A stretch of 64,000 nucleotides of DNA from an uncultured Planctomycetia bacterium (GCA_937871505.1 CALMPF010000026.1:62001-126000); one strand, 5' to 3'; shown: positions 34,863-43,481, counted from the stretch's first letter. Made by a program: numbers and translations. The notes: generated by a model not told the origin, from the sequence alone.

Positions 34863-35834
34863 CTACGACGTCCCGCCGCCCGGCGAGGCTCCGCCGTTCG
34901 AACCCGCTCGTGCCTTCAGGTCTGCATCCAGCGAGGCCAGCTCCTCCGGGTTGATCCGATACGGGTGCTCCCCGAGCTCATTCCGGCGCACCCGGTCGAC
35001 CCAGGCGCGCGCAGCCGATTCGAGCGGTCCGCCAAGCTCGACGATCGGCCGGGCGAAGGCGGGCTGCCACTCGGTCAGGCCGAGGAGATCCTGAAGCACC
35101 ACGACCTGCCCGTGGCACGCGGGCCCGGCGCCGCAGCCGATCACCGGCACGCCCACCCGCTCGACGAGGCGCTCGGCGACCTCGATCGGCACCGCCTCGA
35201 CGAGCACGAGGCTCGCGCCGGCCTCCGCCAGTGCCACCGCATCGTCGATGACCGTCCGCGCCTCGCGCGCGGATCGCCCCACCGAGCTGTAGCCGCCGCG
35301 GAGCTTGGTCTGCTGCGGCCGCGAGCCGACGTGGGCGACGACGGCGATCCCCGCCCGGGCCATCTTCGAGACCAGCCCGACGAAGCTCCGGTCGACTTCA
35401 AGCTTCACGATGTCGGCGGATCCCTGCGTCATGAAGCGGGCCGCGTTGCGGAGGGCCTCGGCGTCGTCGGCCTGATAGCTCATGAACGGCATGTCCGCCA
35501 TCACGAGGCACTCCGGCGCCCCGCGCTTGACGGCCGCCGTGATCGTCACGAGAAAGTCCAGCGGCGCGTGGATCGTCCCCGGAAGCCCGAGAATCACCTC
35601 CGCCGCCGTATCTCCAGCGAGCAGCACCTCCACGCCCGCCCGCCGCAGCCATCGCGCCGTCGTCGCGTCGTAGCAGGTCAGGCATGCGAAGCGCCGTCCC
35701 GACGCGCGGCGCCGCTGGAGCGTGCGCAGCGTGACCGGCCCGGGGCGTTCGTCTTCGGTCGACGCATCGGCGGCGCCGGGTGCGGTTGAAGGCCGCCCGA
35801 TCAGAGCGGCGCGGTCGGCGGGGGCCGTCGACAT
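34863..35834 (-). CDS. panB: 3-methyl-2-oxobutanoate hydroxymethyltransferase (PanB)
   Basis: A 323-residue enzyme that makes ketopantoate from 3-methyl-2-oxobutanoate in pantothenate synthesis. The TIM-barrel landmarks are present: ACLTCYDATTARWLRRAGVEVLLAGD with the metal-binding Asp, MADMPFMSY, KLEVDRS, LVLVEAVP with the catalytic Glu, and IGCGAGPACHGQVVVLQDLLGL. In the last motif His replaces the usual Asp. The ATG at 35834 begins a Pro/Ala-rich leader of about 35 residues. Upstream, divergently, lies a degenerate MBL-fold gene and then coaD, which acts later on the same CoA pathway. Confidence 0.92.
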   Translation of the reverse strand: MSTAPADRAALIGRPSTAPGAADASTEDERPGPVTLRTLQRRRASGRRFACLTCYDATTARWLRRAGVEVLLAGDTAAEVILGLPGTIHAPLDFLVTITAAVKRGAPECLVMADMPFMSYQADDAEALRNAARFMTQGSADIVKLEVDRSFVGLVSKMARAGIAVVAHVGSRPQQTKLRGGYSSVGRSAREARTVIDDAVALAEAGASLVLVEAVPIEVAERLVERVGVPVIGCGAGPACHGQVVVLQDLLGLTEWQPAFARPIVELGGPLESAARAWVDRVRRNELGEHPYRINPEELASLDADLKARAGSNGGASPGGGTS

Positions 35835-36129
35835 CGGGCGATGGTAGCGAGGCCGTGGAGCGGGTCCGGAGATCGCCGAAGGGACGCCCGCTTCGCTCGA
35901 TCGAGCACTACAGCGCTGGCAGCCTGTGCAAGCGACGACCGGCGGACGCGTCGCGTCGCCCTCGCTGCGGCGATCAACGCATGTCTGACTCCGGAGAGGA
36001 TCGAACTTCGCCGGATCGCGAGGAGCCCGCTCGCGCGACCGCTCGCCCGCGCAGCGGCGCGACGAAGCCGCGAGGCGCTGGGCGGCTCGGCGCGACCAGG
36101 GGCCCGGTCGGCTACGCTCGCCGAGCCTC

Positions 36130-36810
36130 ATGGCCGACCTGCGCGTGATCTCCATCGGCGCCCTCGCGGCGCACCCGCTCTGGCAGGAGAAGGGGGAGGT
36201 CCGCCCCGGCCACGCGACGACCACGCTGATCCGCTCGGAGGATGCGCGGATTCTCGTCGATCCCTCGCTCCCCGCGAAGGTGCTTCAGGCTCGACTGCGC
36301 GAGCGGAGCGGCCTCGAGCCTCGGGACGTCACGCATGTCTTCCTCACCTGTCTCAACCCGCTTCACCGGCGCGGGCTCGACCTCTTCCCGGAAGCGCAGT
36401 GGCTCGTCGCGGAGGCCGAGCGCGAGGCGATCGGCGTCGGGCTCGTCGAGCGGATGCACGAGGCCCATGCGGCCGGGGACGAGGAACTGGTGGCGATGCT
36501 CGCCGGGGAGATCGCACTCGTGCAGCGGATCGTCGCGGCGCCGGATCGCCTCGCGGAGGGCGTCGATCTCTTTCCTCTTCCGGGCGTGACGCCGGGGCTG
36601 GCGGGACTGCTCCTTGCCTCGGGCAGCGCGACGATCGTCGTCTGCGGCGATGCGATCGTCACCGCCGAGCACCTGGAGGCGGGGCGCGTCCATGCCCCGG
36701 CGCACGACGTCGAGAAGGCGTCGGAGTCCTTCCGCGAGGCGGTGGAGATCGCCGACGCGCTCGTGCTTGGCCGCGACAACATCGTGCTCAACCCGCTGCG
36801 GCGCTTTTGA
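36130..36810 (+). CDS. MBL-fold protein lacking most metal ligands
   Basis: A 226-residue protein with the outline of a metallo-beta-lactamase fold: TTLIRSEDARILVDPSLP, VTHVFLT followed by CLNPLHRRGLDLFPEA, then GVTPGLAGLLL and IVVCGDAI. At the motif that should be HxHxDH the sequence is CLNPLH, so three of four ligands are replaced; the TPGH position is TPGL and the last His motif is absent. The Asp of CGDAI is retained. It is most likely a non-catalytic or altered family member. The gene is in the same orientation as and 30 bp from coaD, so it is probably co-transcribed. Confidence 0.78.
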   Translation: MADLRVISIGALAAHPLWQEKGEVRPGHATTTLIRSEDARILVDPSLPAKVLQARLRERSGLEPRDVTHVFLTCLNPLHRRGLDLFPEAQWLVAEAEREAIGVGLVERMHEAHAAGDEELVAMLAGEIALVQRIVAAPDRLAEGVDLFPLPGVTPGLAGLLLASGSATIVVCGDAIVTAEHLEAGRVHAPAHDVEKASESFREAVEIADALVLGRDNIVLNPLRRF

Positions 36811-36840
36811 GGAGCGCTCGCGGCGTTACCATCCGCCCCC

Positions 36841-37398
36841 GTGACCCGCCATCTTGCGATCTACACCGGGTCCTTCGACCCGATCACGCTCGGCCACCTC
36901 GACGTGCTCGAGCGCGGGCGGCGCCTCTTCGACGAGGTGATCCTCGCCATCGGGCGCAATCCCGACAAGCCCGCGATGTTCAGCTTCGAGGAGCGGCTGG
37001 AGATGGCTCGGCAGCTCGTCGAGGAGCTGAAGCAGCGGGAGCCGAGCGCGGCCGCGGTCCGCGTCGAGCACTACACCGGGTTGACCGTCGACTTCGCGCG
37101 GCATGTCGGCGCCTCGGCGATCCTGCGCGGCATCCGCAATGTCACCGACCTCGCGTTCGAGTGTCAGCTTGCGATCACCAACCGTCACCTTGCCGGCATC
37201 GAGACGGTCTTCGTGGTCACCGGCGAGAGCTTCGCCTACACGAGCAGCAGCCTGATCCGCCAGATCGCCTCGATGGGGGGCTCTCTGGAGACGCTCAGGA
37301 CGATCGTGCCGCCGCTGGTCATCGAGTTCCTCCGCCGCAAGCGCGATGACGCCCGGGCCCCGCTCCTGCGAATCGCCGAGGATCCCCTGAGCGAGTGA
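36841..37398 (+). CDS. coaD: Phosphopantetheine adenylyltransferase (CoaD)
   Basis: A 185-residue enzyme for the penultimate step of coenzyme A synthesis (4'-phosphopantetheine plus ATP to dephospho-CoA). The nucleotidyltransferase signature YTGSFDPITLGHLDVL carries the T/HxGH motif. Further landmarks are RNPDKPAMF, ILRGIRNVTDLAFE and the C-terminal ATP-binding TSSSLIRQIA. The start is GTG at 36841. It follows the MBL-like gene by 30 bp. It converges on a dehydratase gene across a pyrimidine-rich tract. Confidence 0.95.
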   Translation: MTRHLAIYTGSFDPITLGHLDVLERGRRLFDEVILAIGRNPDKPAMFSFEERLEMARQLVEELKQREPSAAAVRVEHYTGLTVDFARHVGASAILRGIRNVTDLAFECQLAITNRHLAGIETVFVVTGESFAYTSSSLIRQIASMGGSLETLRTIVPPLVIEFLRRKRDDARAPLLRIAEDPLSE

Positions 37399-37441
37399 AG
37401 GTCGTCGCCGGACGCTGCGCTCGACGCTCTTCGAAGCGGCA

Positions 37442-37523
37442 CCCCGCCCCCGCCCCTTCCCCTCCGTTCCCCTCCCGTCCCCTCCCTACCCCCCGTAACC
37501 CCCCCTCCCCCCCCGGGGGGGGG
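37442..37523. repeat. Pyrimidine-rich tract ending in C8G9
   Basis: From 37442 to 37514 all but eight of 73 bases on the plus strand are C or T; the tract then turns into nine Gs. The minus strand therefore has many G-runs directly past the dehydratase gene stop. It could form G-quadruplexes, a triplex or a short hairpin; all are possibilities from base order only. Confidence 0.75.
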
Positions 37524-37540
37524 CGCGGTGGCCGGCGCGC

Positions 37541-38218
37541 TCAGGTCACGCCGAGCTGCGCGAGGATCGTCCGGAAGTTCTCGCTGAACACGAAGTTCTC
37601 TTCGGGGAAGTCCTGGCCCGAGAGATTCCGGTCGAGGTGGCTGAAGAGCATGTCGATGGTGGCGATCCGCCGCCATGCCCCGTCATCGCGCCCGCTCAGG
37701 GGGGCAACGGCACCGACCGCAGCGCCCGCGTTCGCCTCGTGAGCGGACGCCCCCGCAGCGTGTGCGGTGCGCTCGGTCGCGGCCGTCTCGACTGAGCGTG
37801 GCTCGGCGGAGCTGGTCCGGGCCGAACTCGTCCCGGCGAAGCTGGTCCCGGCGAGCGCGGCCGGGTCGAGGGCATCGACCACGCCGGTGGTGCTTGCGCC
37901 GGTGGAGTCGATCCGATCGATGATCGCCTCGTAGCGGAGGAGCATCCCCGGGAGCGCGTCGTCGGTGAGCGATGCGGAGGAGATCTTCGCGAGGACGACC
38001 TTCTCGCGGAAGCCACTGGCGGCGCCGACGAGGATGCCTGCCGTCTGGGCCATCCCTTCGAGAATCAGGCATCCGGGCATCACCGGGAACGGTTCGAGGC
38101 CGTTCTCGCTCGGAAAGTGGTCGTGCAGATGCTCCTCCGCGAGGGAGACCGCCTTGATCGCGACGAGGCGGCGCCGCGGTTCATGAACGAGGACGCGATC
38201 GATCCAGAGCCAGCGCAT
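37541..38218 (-). CDS. FabA/FabZ-like hotdog dehydratase with Ala/Ser/Thr-rich insert
   Basis: A 225-residue hotdog-fold protein like 3-hydroxyacyl-ACP dehydratases. The active-site region reads EEHLHDHFP, then FPVMPGCLILEGMAQTAG, so the catalytic His and Glu are both present. A short insert (SENGLEPF) separates the two parts of the usual HFPGxPxxPG motif. Between about residues 120 and 175 there is a low-complexity insert rich in Ala, Ser and Thr. The C-terminal strand part is RIATIDMLFSHLDRNLSGQDFPE. The ATG at 38218 (MRWLWIDRV) marks the natural N-terminus. It follows an ACP gene and a second FabZ-like gene on the same strand, suggesting a dedicated acyl-chain pathway. Confidence 0.86.
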   Translation of the reverse strand: MRWLWIDRVLVHEPRRRLVAIKAVSLAEEHLHDHFPSENGLEPFPVMPGCLILEGMAQTAGILVGAASGFREKVVLAKISSASLTDDALPGMLLRYEAIIDRIDSTGASTTGVVDALDPAALAGTSFAGTSSARTSSAEPRSVETAATERTAHAAGASAHEANAGAAVGAVAPLSGRDDGAWRRIATIDMLFSHLDRNLSGQDFPEENFVFSENFRTILAQLGVT

Positions 38219-38343
38219 GACGATGGGAGCGGGCAGCCTGAGCGACTCTCGCCGCGGGACTCGGGGATGAAGCGGCCGACGCGATCGACGCGGCGCCAAG
38301 GGCGGGCGAGTCTCCCGCCCCTGCCGCCGGCGCAGCCCGGCGG

Positions 38344-38748
38344 TCACGCCGCGAGCTTGCGCTGAACGAAGTCGACGAGGCTCTTCACGGTGAAGAGCTC
38401 GGAGAGCTGCTGCACGTCGGGGTCTGCCTCGAATGCCGCGAAGTCGACGTGCGGCATCCGCTCCTTGAGCATCGCGATCCCCTTCGCCGTGAAGCGGCCG
38501 TCCTCGACGACGGTCGGATCCTTCATCAGGTTCTCGGGGAAGAGCTCGCCCTGCTCGATCTTGAACGGCCTCTCCGGCGTCGAGAACTTCTTCTCAAGTC
38601 GGAAGACGATGTCGAGAAAGTCGATCGACTCGGCGCCGAGGTCGCCGGTGAGGGACGCATCCATGGTGATCTCGTCGCGATCCACGCCGAGGGCGTCTTC
38701 CAGCACGTCTCGGACCGACTCGAAGATCTCATCCCGACTCATCGCCAT
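38344..38748 (-). CDS. Enlarged acyl carrier protein
   Basis: A 134-residue ACP, about 55 residues longer than FabC-type ACPs. Helix I (FESVRDVLEDALGVD) is followed by the phosphopantetheine site DLGAESIDFLDIVFRLEKKF, where the Ser after GAE is the attachment residue. An insert of about 50 residues (FPENLMKDPTVVEDG onward) separates this from the final helix ELFTVKSLVDFVQRKL. GGAG lies seven bases before ATG 38748. The dehydratase genes on each side, all on the minus strand, indicate that this ACP carries the substrates for a specialised fatty-acid or lipid product. Confidence 0.9.
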   Translation of the reverse strand: MAMSRDEIFESVRDVLEDALGVDRDEITMDASLTGDLGAESIDFLDIVFRLEKKFSTPERPFKIEQGELFPENLMKDPTVVEDGRFTAKGIAMLKERMPHVDFAAFEADPDVQQLSELFTVKSLVDFVQRKLAA

Positions 38749-38849
38749 CGTGGGTCTCCATCCCGCCCTCTCCCGAGCGAGCCCGTCGAATGCCGGACGG
38801 ACTCGGGTGAGCAGCGGTCGTTCAGTGGTTCAGCGGCAAACGGGCTCAG

Positions 38850-39401
38850 TCAAGGGGGGCCCCCGGGGGCCCCTGGGGGCTTGGGGGCGGTTTCTCCGCT
38901 CCGAAGGGGACGCATGGTAAACCGGCCCGCGACCGCCGTGTCGCCGCCTGCGGTCGAATCTGTCACGCTCCCTCCGTCCGGCGCCGTTCCGGCAGCGCCG
39001 TCGCCGTGCGCCGGCGTCGCTTTCGAACCGGAGTCGCTGCGGGCCTCCGCCGCCGTCGCCGCGAGGCCGTACTTCACGCGCCGGCCCGTCCCCTTGAACT
39101 GGACCGATCCGTCAGGAAGTCTGCGCTCGAAGAGCACCTCGATGCGGAGGCTCTCCCCCGGACGGACGAAGGTGCCGTAGCGAAGCGCCTTCACGCCTCC
39201 GAGCACGAACCGCCGTTCACCGCGGGCTTCGAGAATCCGCCGCGCGGCCTGGACCATCGCCTCGACCATGAAGACGCCGGGAAGCACCGGGAAGCCGGGG
39301 AAGTGATCGCCGAGGTACTCCTCGGCGAGGGTGACGTTCTTGAGCGTCACGATCCGATCCGACTGCTGTTCGAGGATCGCGTCAACGAGGGCGAAACGCA
39401 T
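38850..39401 (-). CDS. FabZ-like 3-hydroxyacyl-ACP dehydratase with disordered C-terminus
   Basis: A 183-residue protein. Residues 1-120 are a FabZ-type hotdog domain with the intact motif EEYLGDHFPGFPVLPGVF and VEAMVQAA, supplying His and Glu. From about 120 on, the chain is low in complexity (Ala/Gly/Pro/Ser), ending in a run encoded by alternating G and C blocks. The ATG at 39401 (MRFALVDAI) is the natural start; the open frame continues upstream through a minisatellite and is not coding. It is the first gene of the dehydratase-ACP-dehydratase cluster. Confidence 0.88.
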   Translation of the reverse strand: MRFALVDAILEQQSDRIVTLKNVTLAEEYLGDHFPGFPVLPGVFMVEAMVQAARRILEARGERRFVLGGVKALRYGTFVRPGESLRIEVLFERRLPDGSVQFKGTGRRVKYGLAATAAEARSDSGSKATPAHGDGAAGTAPDGGSVTDSTAGGDTAVAGRFTMRPLRSGETAPKPPGAPGGPP

Positions 39402-39849
39402 CGGAGGCCAGCGTACGGCATCCGCGGTCGGTCTGTCGCGGGGGCGTGCGGCTCGCTGGGAGCCACCCGCGTTCGGCCCCCAACGGCCCGCAGGGCCAGA
39501 GGCCCAGACGGTCCACAGGGCCAGAGGCCCAACGGCCCACAGGGCCAGAGGCCCAGAGAGCCACAGTGCCAGAGGCCCGCTGGACTGAAGCGCCCGAGTG
39601 TCGGAGGGCCCGGAGGATCCGACGGGCCCATCGCGCCCGGCGTCCGCAGGCGTGGCGACGGATCGCGTCGACCGCGGCGAGCATGCGGAGCGAGCGGATC
39701 GAGCGACGAGCCTCCGGCCGTTGGACCATGCGCACCGCGCGGCCGCGCTCCTCACCGGCTCACGCTGCCCGCGGCGACCAGCGGTTCCGGTCTGCGAGCG
39801 CGGGTGGCCCCGGCGCGGGCTTGGCCGCCGCCCGAGTAGGATCGCTCCG
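39402..39849. other. Divergent intergenic region holding a minisatellite
   Basis: 448 bases between the leftward lipid cluster and the rightward OppF-like gene. No gene was found. The main content is the repeat at 39481-39577. Both promoters should lie in the flanks. Confidence 0.55.
39481..39577. repeat. Minisatellite, four copies of a 24-25 bp unit
   Basis: Four imperfect tandem copies (39481-39504, 39505-39529, 39530-39553, 39554-39577) share the core CACAGGGCCAGAGGCC. Units differ at a few positions, and one is a base longer, so the repeat is not kept in a reading frame. Its place upstream of the FabZ-like gene could alter promoter spacing. Confidence 0.8.
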
Positions 39850-40776
39850 ATGACCTCGATGAGCGTCGGCGCAACGACGATCGCGATCCCCGACGGCGGC
39901 GCGCAGGGCTCGGTCGGTCGTCAGGAGACTCCGGATCGCCAGACGATTCTCGAAGTCGACGACCTCCACACCCACTTCCCGATCCGGCGCGGAGTCCTCC
40001 GGCGCGTCGTCGGGCACGTGCGGGCGGTCGATGGAGTCACCTTCGACCTGCGCGAGGGCGAGACGCTCGGACTCGTCGGCGAGTCCGGCTGCGGCAAGAC
40101 CACCGTGGGGCGGACGATCCTGCGTCTGGTTCCACCGACCTCGGGCGATGTGCGCTATCGCGGTCGGTCGATCCTCCCCCTCCCTCATCGGGAGATGCGC
40201 CAGCTCCGCCGCGAGCTTCAGATCGTCTTTCAGGATCCCGGCGGATCCCTCAACCCGCGAATGCGCGTCGGCCGGATCATCGGCGAGCCGCTGGAGGTTC
40301 ACGGGATCGTGCGCGGCGAGGCGGTGCGCGAGGAGGTCGAGTCGCTCCTCGAGCGCTGCGGGCTCCACCGCGGGCTCATCGACCGCTATCCCCACGAGTT
40401 CTCCGGCGGGCAGCGCCAGCGCATCGGCATCGCCCGCGCCCTCGCGCTGCGTCCGCGGCTGATCATCTGCGACGAGCCGACCTCCGCCCTCGACGTCTCG
40501 ATCCAGTCGCAGATCCTCAACCTGCTCAAGGACCTCCAGGACGAGTTCGGGCTCGCCTATCTCTTCATCAGCCACGATATGGGCGTGATCGATCACGTCT
40601 GCGACCGGATCGCCGTGATGTTCGCGGGCAAGATCGTCGAGATCGGGTCGCGCGATCAGGTGATCGGCGATCCGCGCGATCCGTATACGCGTTCGCTCCT
40701 CAGCGCCGTGCCCCGCGTCGATCCGCGCCGGCGCCCGGTGCGGACTGGCGCGGCGCCGGCGCCGAACCGGCGATGA
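39850..40776 (+). CDS. Oligopeptide/dipeptide ABC transporter ATPase (OppF/DppF-like)
   Basis: A 308-residue ATP-binding protein. Walker A is [12 protein letters not shown], the Q-loop is [12 protein letters not shown], the signature is [14 protein letters not shown], and Walker B is [12 protein letters not shown] followed by SHDMGVI. The C-terminal [13 protein letters not shown] is the oligopeptide-transporter extension. It would power peptide import with OppB, OppC and OppD, but none of these is next to it, so it works with permeases encoded elsewhere. The ATG at 39850 was chosen because the family-like sequence begins about 30 residues later and no other start is near. Confidence 0.92.
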   Translation: MTSMSVGATTIAIPDGGAQGSVGRQETPDRQTILEVDDLHTHFPIRRGVLRRVVGHVRAVDGVTFDLREGETLGLVGESGCGKTTVGRTILRLVPPTSGDVRYRGRSILPLPHREMRQLRRELQIVFQDPGGSLNPRMRVGRIIGEPLEVHGIVRGEAVREEVESLLERCGLHRGLIDRYPHEFSGGQRQRIGIARALALRPRLIICDEPTSALDVSIQSQILNLLKDLQDEFGLAYLFISHDMGVIDHVCDRIAVMFAGKIVEIGSRDQVIGDPRDPYTRSLLSAVPRVDPRRRPVRTGAAPAPNRR

Positions 40777-40861
40777 GGGCACTCGGAAAAAGGCAACCTG
40801 GCAAGCGCCCGCTCCAGCGCCGCCACTCGAGCTCTGGGAGTTCGCCCATGAGAGACCTGCC

Positions 40862-41458
40862 ATGAACGCCACTTCCCCGGATGACCGCGGCCCTGAGCCG
40901 GTGCCGACGATCTCGACGCGCACGTTCCTGATCGGCTTCGGGACCGTGATCGTGGCGACGCTGCTCTTCTCGCTCGTCGTCGCCATCAAGGTCCGCCGCG
41001 ATGCGGTGCGATTCACCGATCAGATCCGGCTCGTCGGCGTGGCGATCGAGGCCTACGCGGAGGCGCACGCAGCCTTCCCGCGCTCGCCGCAGGCGCTGGA
41101 GGCGTTCGTGGATGCGCGAGGGGCGGTGGAGGGAGCGCCGACCGGGGACGCCGCGCGCAGCGGCCAGCCCGGCGCGGCCGCCGACGCATCCGCGGATCCC
41201 GCGAGCGTCGGAGGCTCCGCAGGCCGGGCTGCTCCGGCCCGCCGACTCGGCGAGGAGCTCGCGGCGCTCTCGGTGGGTGCCCCGACCGGCCTCGCGCTGC
41301 GGGCCGCGCTGGCGCGGGTGCAGGTCGAGTGGCCCGCCGATCCGGGCGTCCCGCCGACGCTCTCCGCGGGAGGCAGACCCGTCCGGCATGGCGTCGTCAA
41401 GGAGGTCACGGAGCGGCTGGCGACGTGCGCCGAGCGGCTCGCAGCCGGGACGGAGTGA
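40862..41458 (+). CDS. Small single-pass membrane protein, unknown
   Basis: A 198-residue protein with one membrane helix (about 21-43) followed by a helical, Ala-rich extracytoplasmic part. The segment RLVGVAIEAYAEAHAAFPRSPQALEAF resembles the early region of pseudopilins, but the prepilin cleavage motif (Gly before a Phe/Met with Glu at +5) is not present, so I make no assignment. It lies between the OppF-like gene and thyX on the same strand. Confidence 0.62.
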   Translation: MNATSPDDRGPEPVPTISTRTFLIGFGTVIVATLLFSLVVAIKVRRDAVRFTDQIRLVGVAIEAYAEAHAAFPRSPQALEAFVDARGAVEGAPTGDAARSGQPGAAADASADPASVGGSAGRAAPARRLGEELAALSVGAPTGLALRAALARVQVEWPADPGVPPTLSAGGRPVRHGVVKEVTERLATCAERLAAGTE

Positions 41459-41648
41459 TCCAGCTCTCGCCCCCGTTCTCGCGCTCTTTCGCAGTCTCGC
41501 AGAGTCCGCGCGTCCCGATTCCGGTTGCCCGTCCCCACAGGCTGCGAGGACCGGCTGGCTTCTCTCCTTCGCTCTCCGCGTCTCGCCCTCCCGCTCTCCA
41601 TCCTCCGCCGCTCCGCTGCCGCCGCGAATCCGAACCCGCATCGCTCCC

Positions 41649-42584
41649 ATGACCACGACACCGGCATCGACCTCCTCGTTCGGCAGCCCCCGCATCACCC
41701 GGCCGGAGGCTCCGCTCGTCGACGTGATGGGAGGAGCGCTCCGCGTCGAGCTGCCGGTTCACGAGCACGGGTTCATCGCGCTCGTCGATGCGATGCCTCG
41801 ACTGGTTCCGGAGGGCCAGACCGCGGACTTCGCCATCGTGCAGGCGGCGCGCGTCTCCTACGGGGAGGGGACTCGGAAAGTGAACGAGGATCGCGGTCTG
41901 GTCCGCTACCTGATGCGCCATCGCCACAGCACGCCCTTCGAGATGGTCGAGTTCAAGTTCCACATCGCGATGCCGATCTTCGTCGCACGGCAGTGGATCC
42001 GTCATCGAACCGCGAACGTCAACGAGTACTCGGCGCGGTATTCGATCGTCCCGGACCGCTTCTACCGGCCGAACGTCGAGGAGATCCGCCGCCAGAGCCG
42101 GACCAATCGCCAGGGCGGCGAGGGACCGGTCGACGCCGGAACCGCCGAGCGCTTCCTCGCGCTGCTCGATCGGGCCGAGGCGGGGTACCGCGACTACTCG
42201 GCGCTGACGGAGGAGGGGCTCGCCCGCGAGCTCGCCCGCGCCGCCCTGCCGGTGAGCCTCTACACCGAGTGGTACTGGAAGTGCGACCTCCACAACATCT
42301 TCCACTTTCTCTCGCTGCGGATGGACCCCCACGCGCAGAAGGAGATCCGCGACTATGCCGACGCCATGTTCGAGCTGATCCGGCCGATCGTTCCCGTGGC
42401 GTGCGAAGCGTTCGTCGACTACCGCCTCGACGGGATGCACCTGACGCGCCTGGAGGTCGAGGCGCTGCGCTCGTGCGCTCCGCTGGCGAGCGAGAACCAG
42501 CGCGAGCTGGCCGAGTGGACGGAGAAGCGTCGCCGGCTGGGGCTCGAAGAGTCGCGACTCCCCGCCCGTTCGCAGCCCGGCTGA
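41649..42584 (+). CDS. thyX: Flavin-dependent thymidylate synthase (ThyX)
   Basis: A 311-residue enzyme that makes dTMP from dUMP with FAD and methylene-tetrahydrofolate. The ThyX motif RHRTANVNEYSARYS (about 118-132) is present, with Asn where Ser is usual after RHRTA. Other landmarks are MRHRHSTPFEMVEFKFHI, LYTEWYWKCDLHNIFHFLSLR and DPHAQKEIRDYA. No ThyA-like gene is seen in the window. The ATG at 41649 sits after a C-rich run; the frame stays open upstream without family-like sequence. Confidence 0.95.
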   Translation: MTTTPASTSSFGSPRITRPEAPLVDVMGGALRVELPVHEHGFIALVDAMPRLVPEGQTADFAIVQAARVSYGEGTRKVNEDRGLVRYLMRHRHSTPFEMVEFKFHIAMPIFVARQWIRHRTANVNEYSARYSIVPDRFYRPNVEEIRRQSRTNRQGGEGPVDAGTAERFLALLDRAEAGYRDYSALTEEGLARELARAALPVSLYTEWYWKCDLHNIFHFLSLRMDPHAQKEIRDYADAMFELIRPIVPVACEAFVDYRLDGMHLTRLEVEALRSCAPLASENQRELAEWTEKRRRLGLEESRLPARSQPG

Positions 42585-42734
42585 CCTTCGCCGTGTGCGG
42601 CAAGGCGGAGAGGACGCTCGGTCGTCCGAAGTTGCGGGCCGCGGCGCTCGGCGCGGTAGGCTGGTCGCACCGCGCGGCGGGAGGCGATCGGTTCGCGACC
42701 AGGCCGCGGGCGGAGGAGGGCGCGGACTTTGACC

Positions 42735-43481
42735 ATGCAACGACGCGACGCGGCAGATTCCGGCCCTGCCGGGGCGACCGACTGGTCGATGTTCGGGCGC
42801 CTCCACGGCGAAGGCGAGGGCGCGACGGCGGCGCTCGACTCGCTGGTCCGGCGCTACTGGACTCCGGTCTTCGCCTTCGTGCGGCGCCTCGGCTACGACG
42901 TCGAGGAGGCCTCCGATCTCACGCAGGGCTTCGTCGCCGATGTGATCCTCGCTCGACGCCTCCTCCACCGTGCCGATCCGGCACGCGGTCGCTTCCGAAG
43001 CCTGCTCGTGGTCAGCCTGCGCAACTACGTCCGCGCGCAGGAGCGCACCCGTCGGCGCCGCGCGCCGCTGCGGCAGCGGGGGCGATCCGCGACGGATCCG
43101 CAGCTCGATGTCGATCCTCCGGACGCCTCGGCAGCGACCCCCGAGGCCGCCTTCGAGCAGGCGTGGAGCCGCACGCTCATGCTTGCCGTGCTGCGCCGCG
43201 TGGAGGCGGAGTGTCGTCGCGACGGACTCACGCGGCACTGGGCGCTCTTCGAAGCGCGGATCGTCAACCCGATCATGCGCGGGACGGATCCGATCGACTA
43301 CGGGACGCTCGCCGAGAGCACCGGGCTTCCGGATGCCGCCCATGCGGCCAACCTCGTCGTCACCGTGAAGCGCCGGTTTGCCCGGGCGCTCCGCGAGGAG
43401 ATCGCCTCGACGGTCTTCGATGCGACCGAGATCGAGGCCGAGCTCGTCGAGATCGTCGCGATGATGGAGCGGCGTGGATGA
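42735..43481 (+). CDS. ECF-like sigma factor, planctomycete type
   Basis: A 248-residue sigma-70-like factor. The sigma-2 part is RYWTPVFAFVRRLGYDVEEASDLTQGFVADVI, whose DLTQGF motif marks a planctomycete group. The middle has RGRFRSLLVVSLRNYVRAQE. Region 4 (ESTGLPDAAHAANLVVTVKRRFARAL) supplies the helix-turn-helix. The ATG at 42735 was preferred over the TTG two codons upstream. The stop overlaps the next gene's start (ATGA), making the downstream product a candidate regulator of this factor. Confidence 0.88.
   Translation: MQRRDAADSGPAGATDWSMFGRLHGEGEGATAALDSLVRRYWTPVFAFVRRLGYDVEEASDLTQGFVADVILARRLLHRADPARGRFRSLLVVSLRNYVRAQERTRRRRAPLRQRGRSATDPQLDVDPPDASAATPEAAFEQAWSRTLMLAVLRRVEAECRRDGLTRHWALFEARIVNPIMRGTDPIDYGTLAESTGLPDAAHAANLVVTVKRRFARALREEIASTVFDATEIEAELVEIVAMMERRG

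Noticed and set aside
40862-41458. Type II/IV pseudopilin
   Set aside because: The early region is pilin-like, but no prepilin peptidase site or +5 Glu is present and no secretion genes are nearby.
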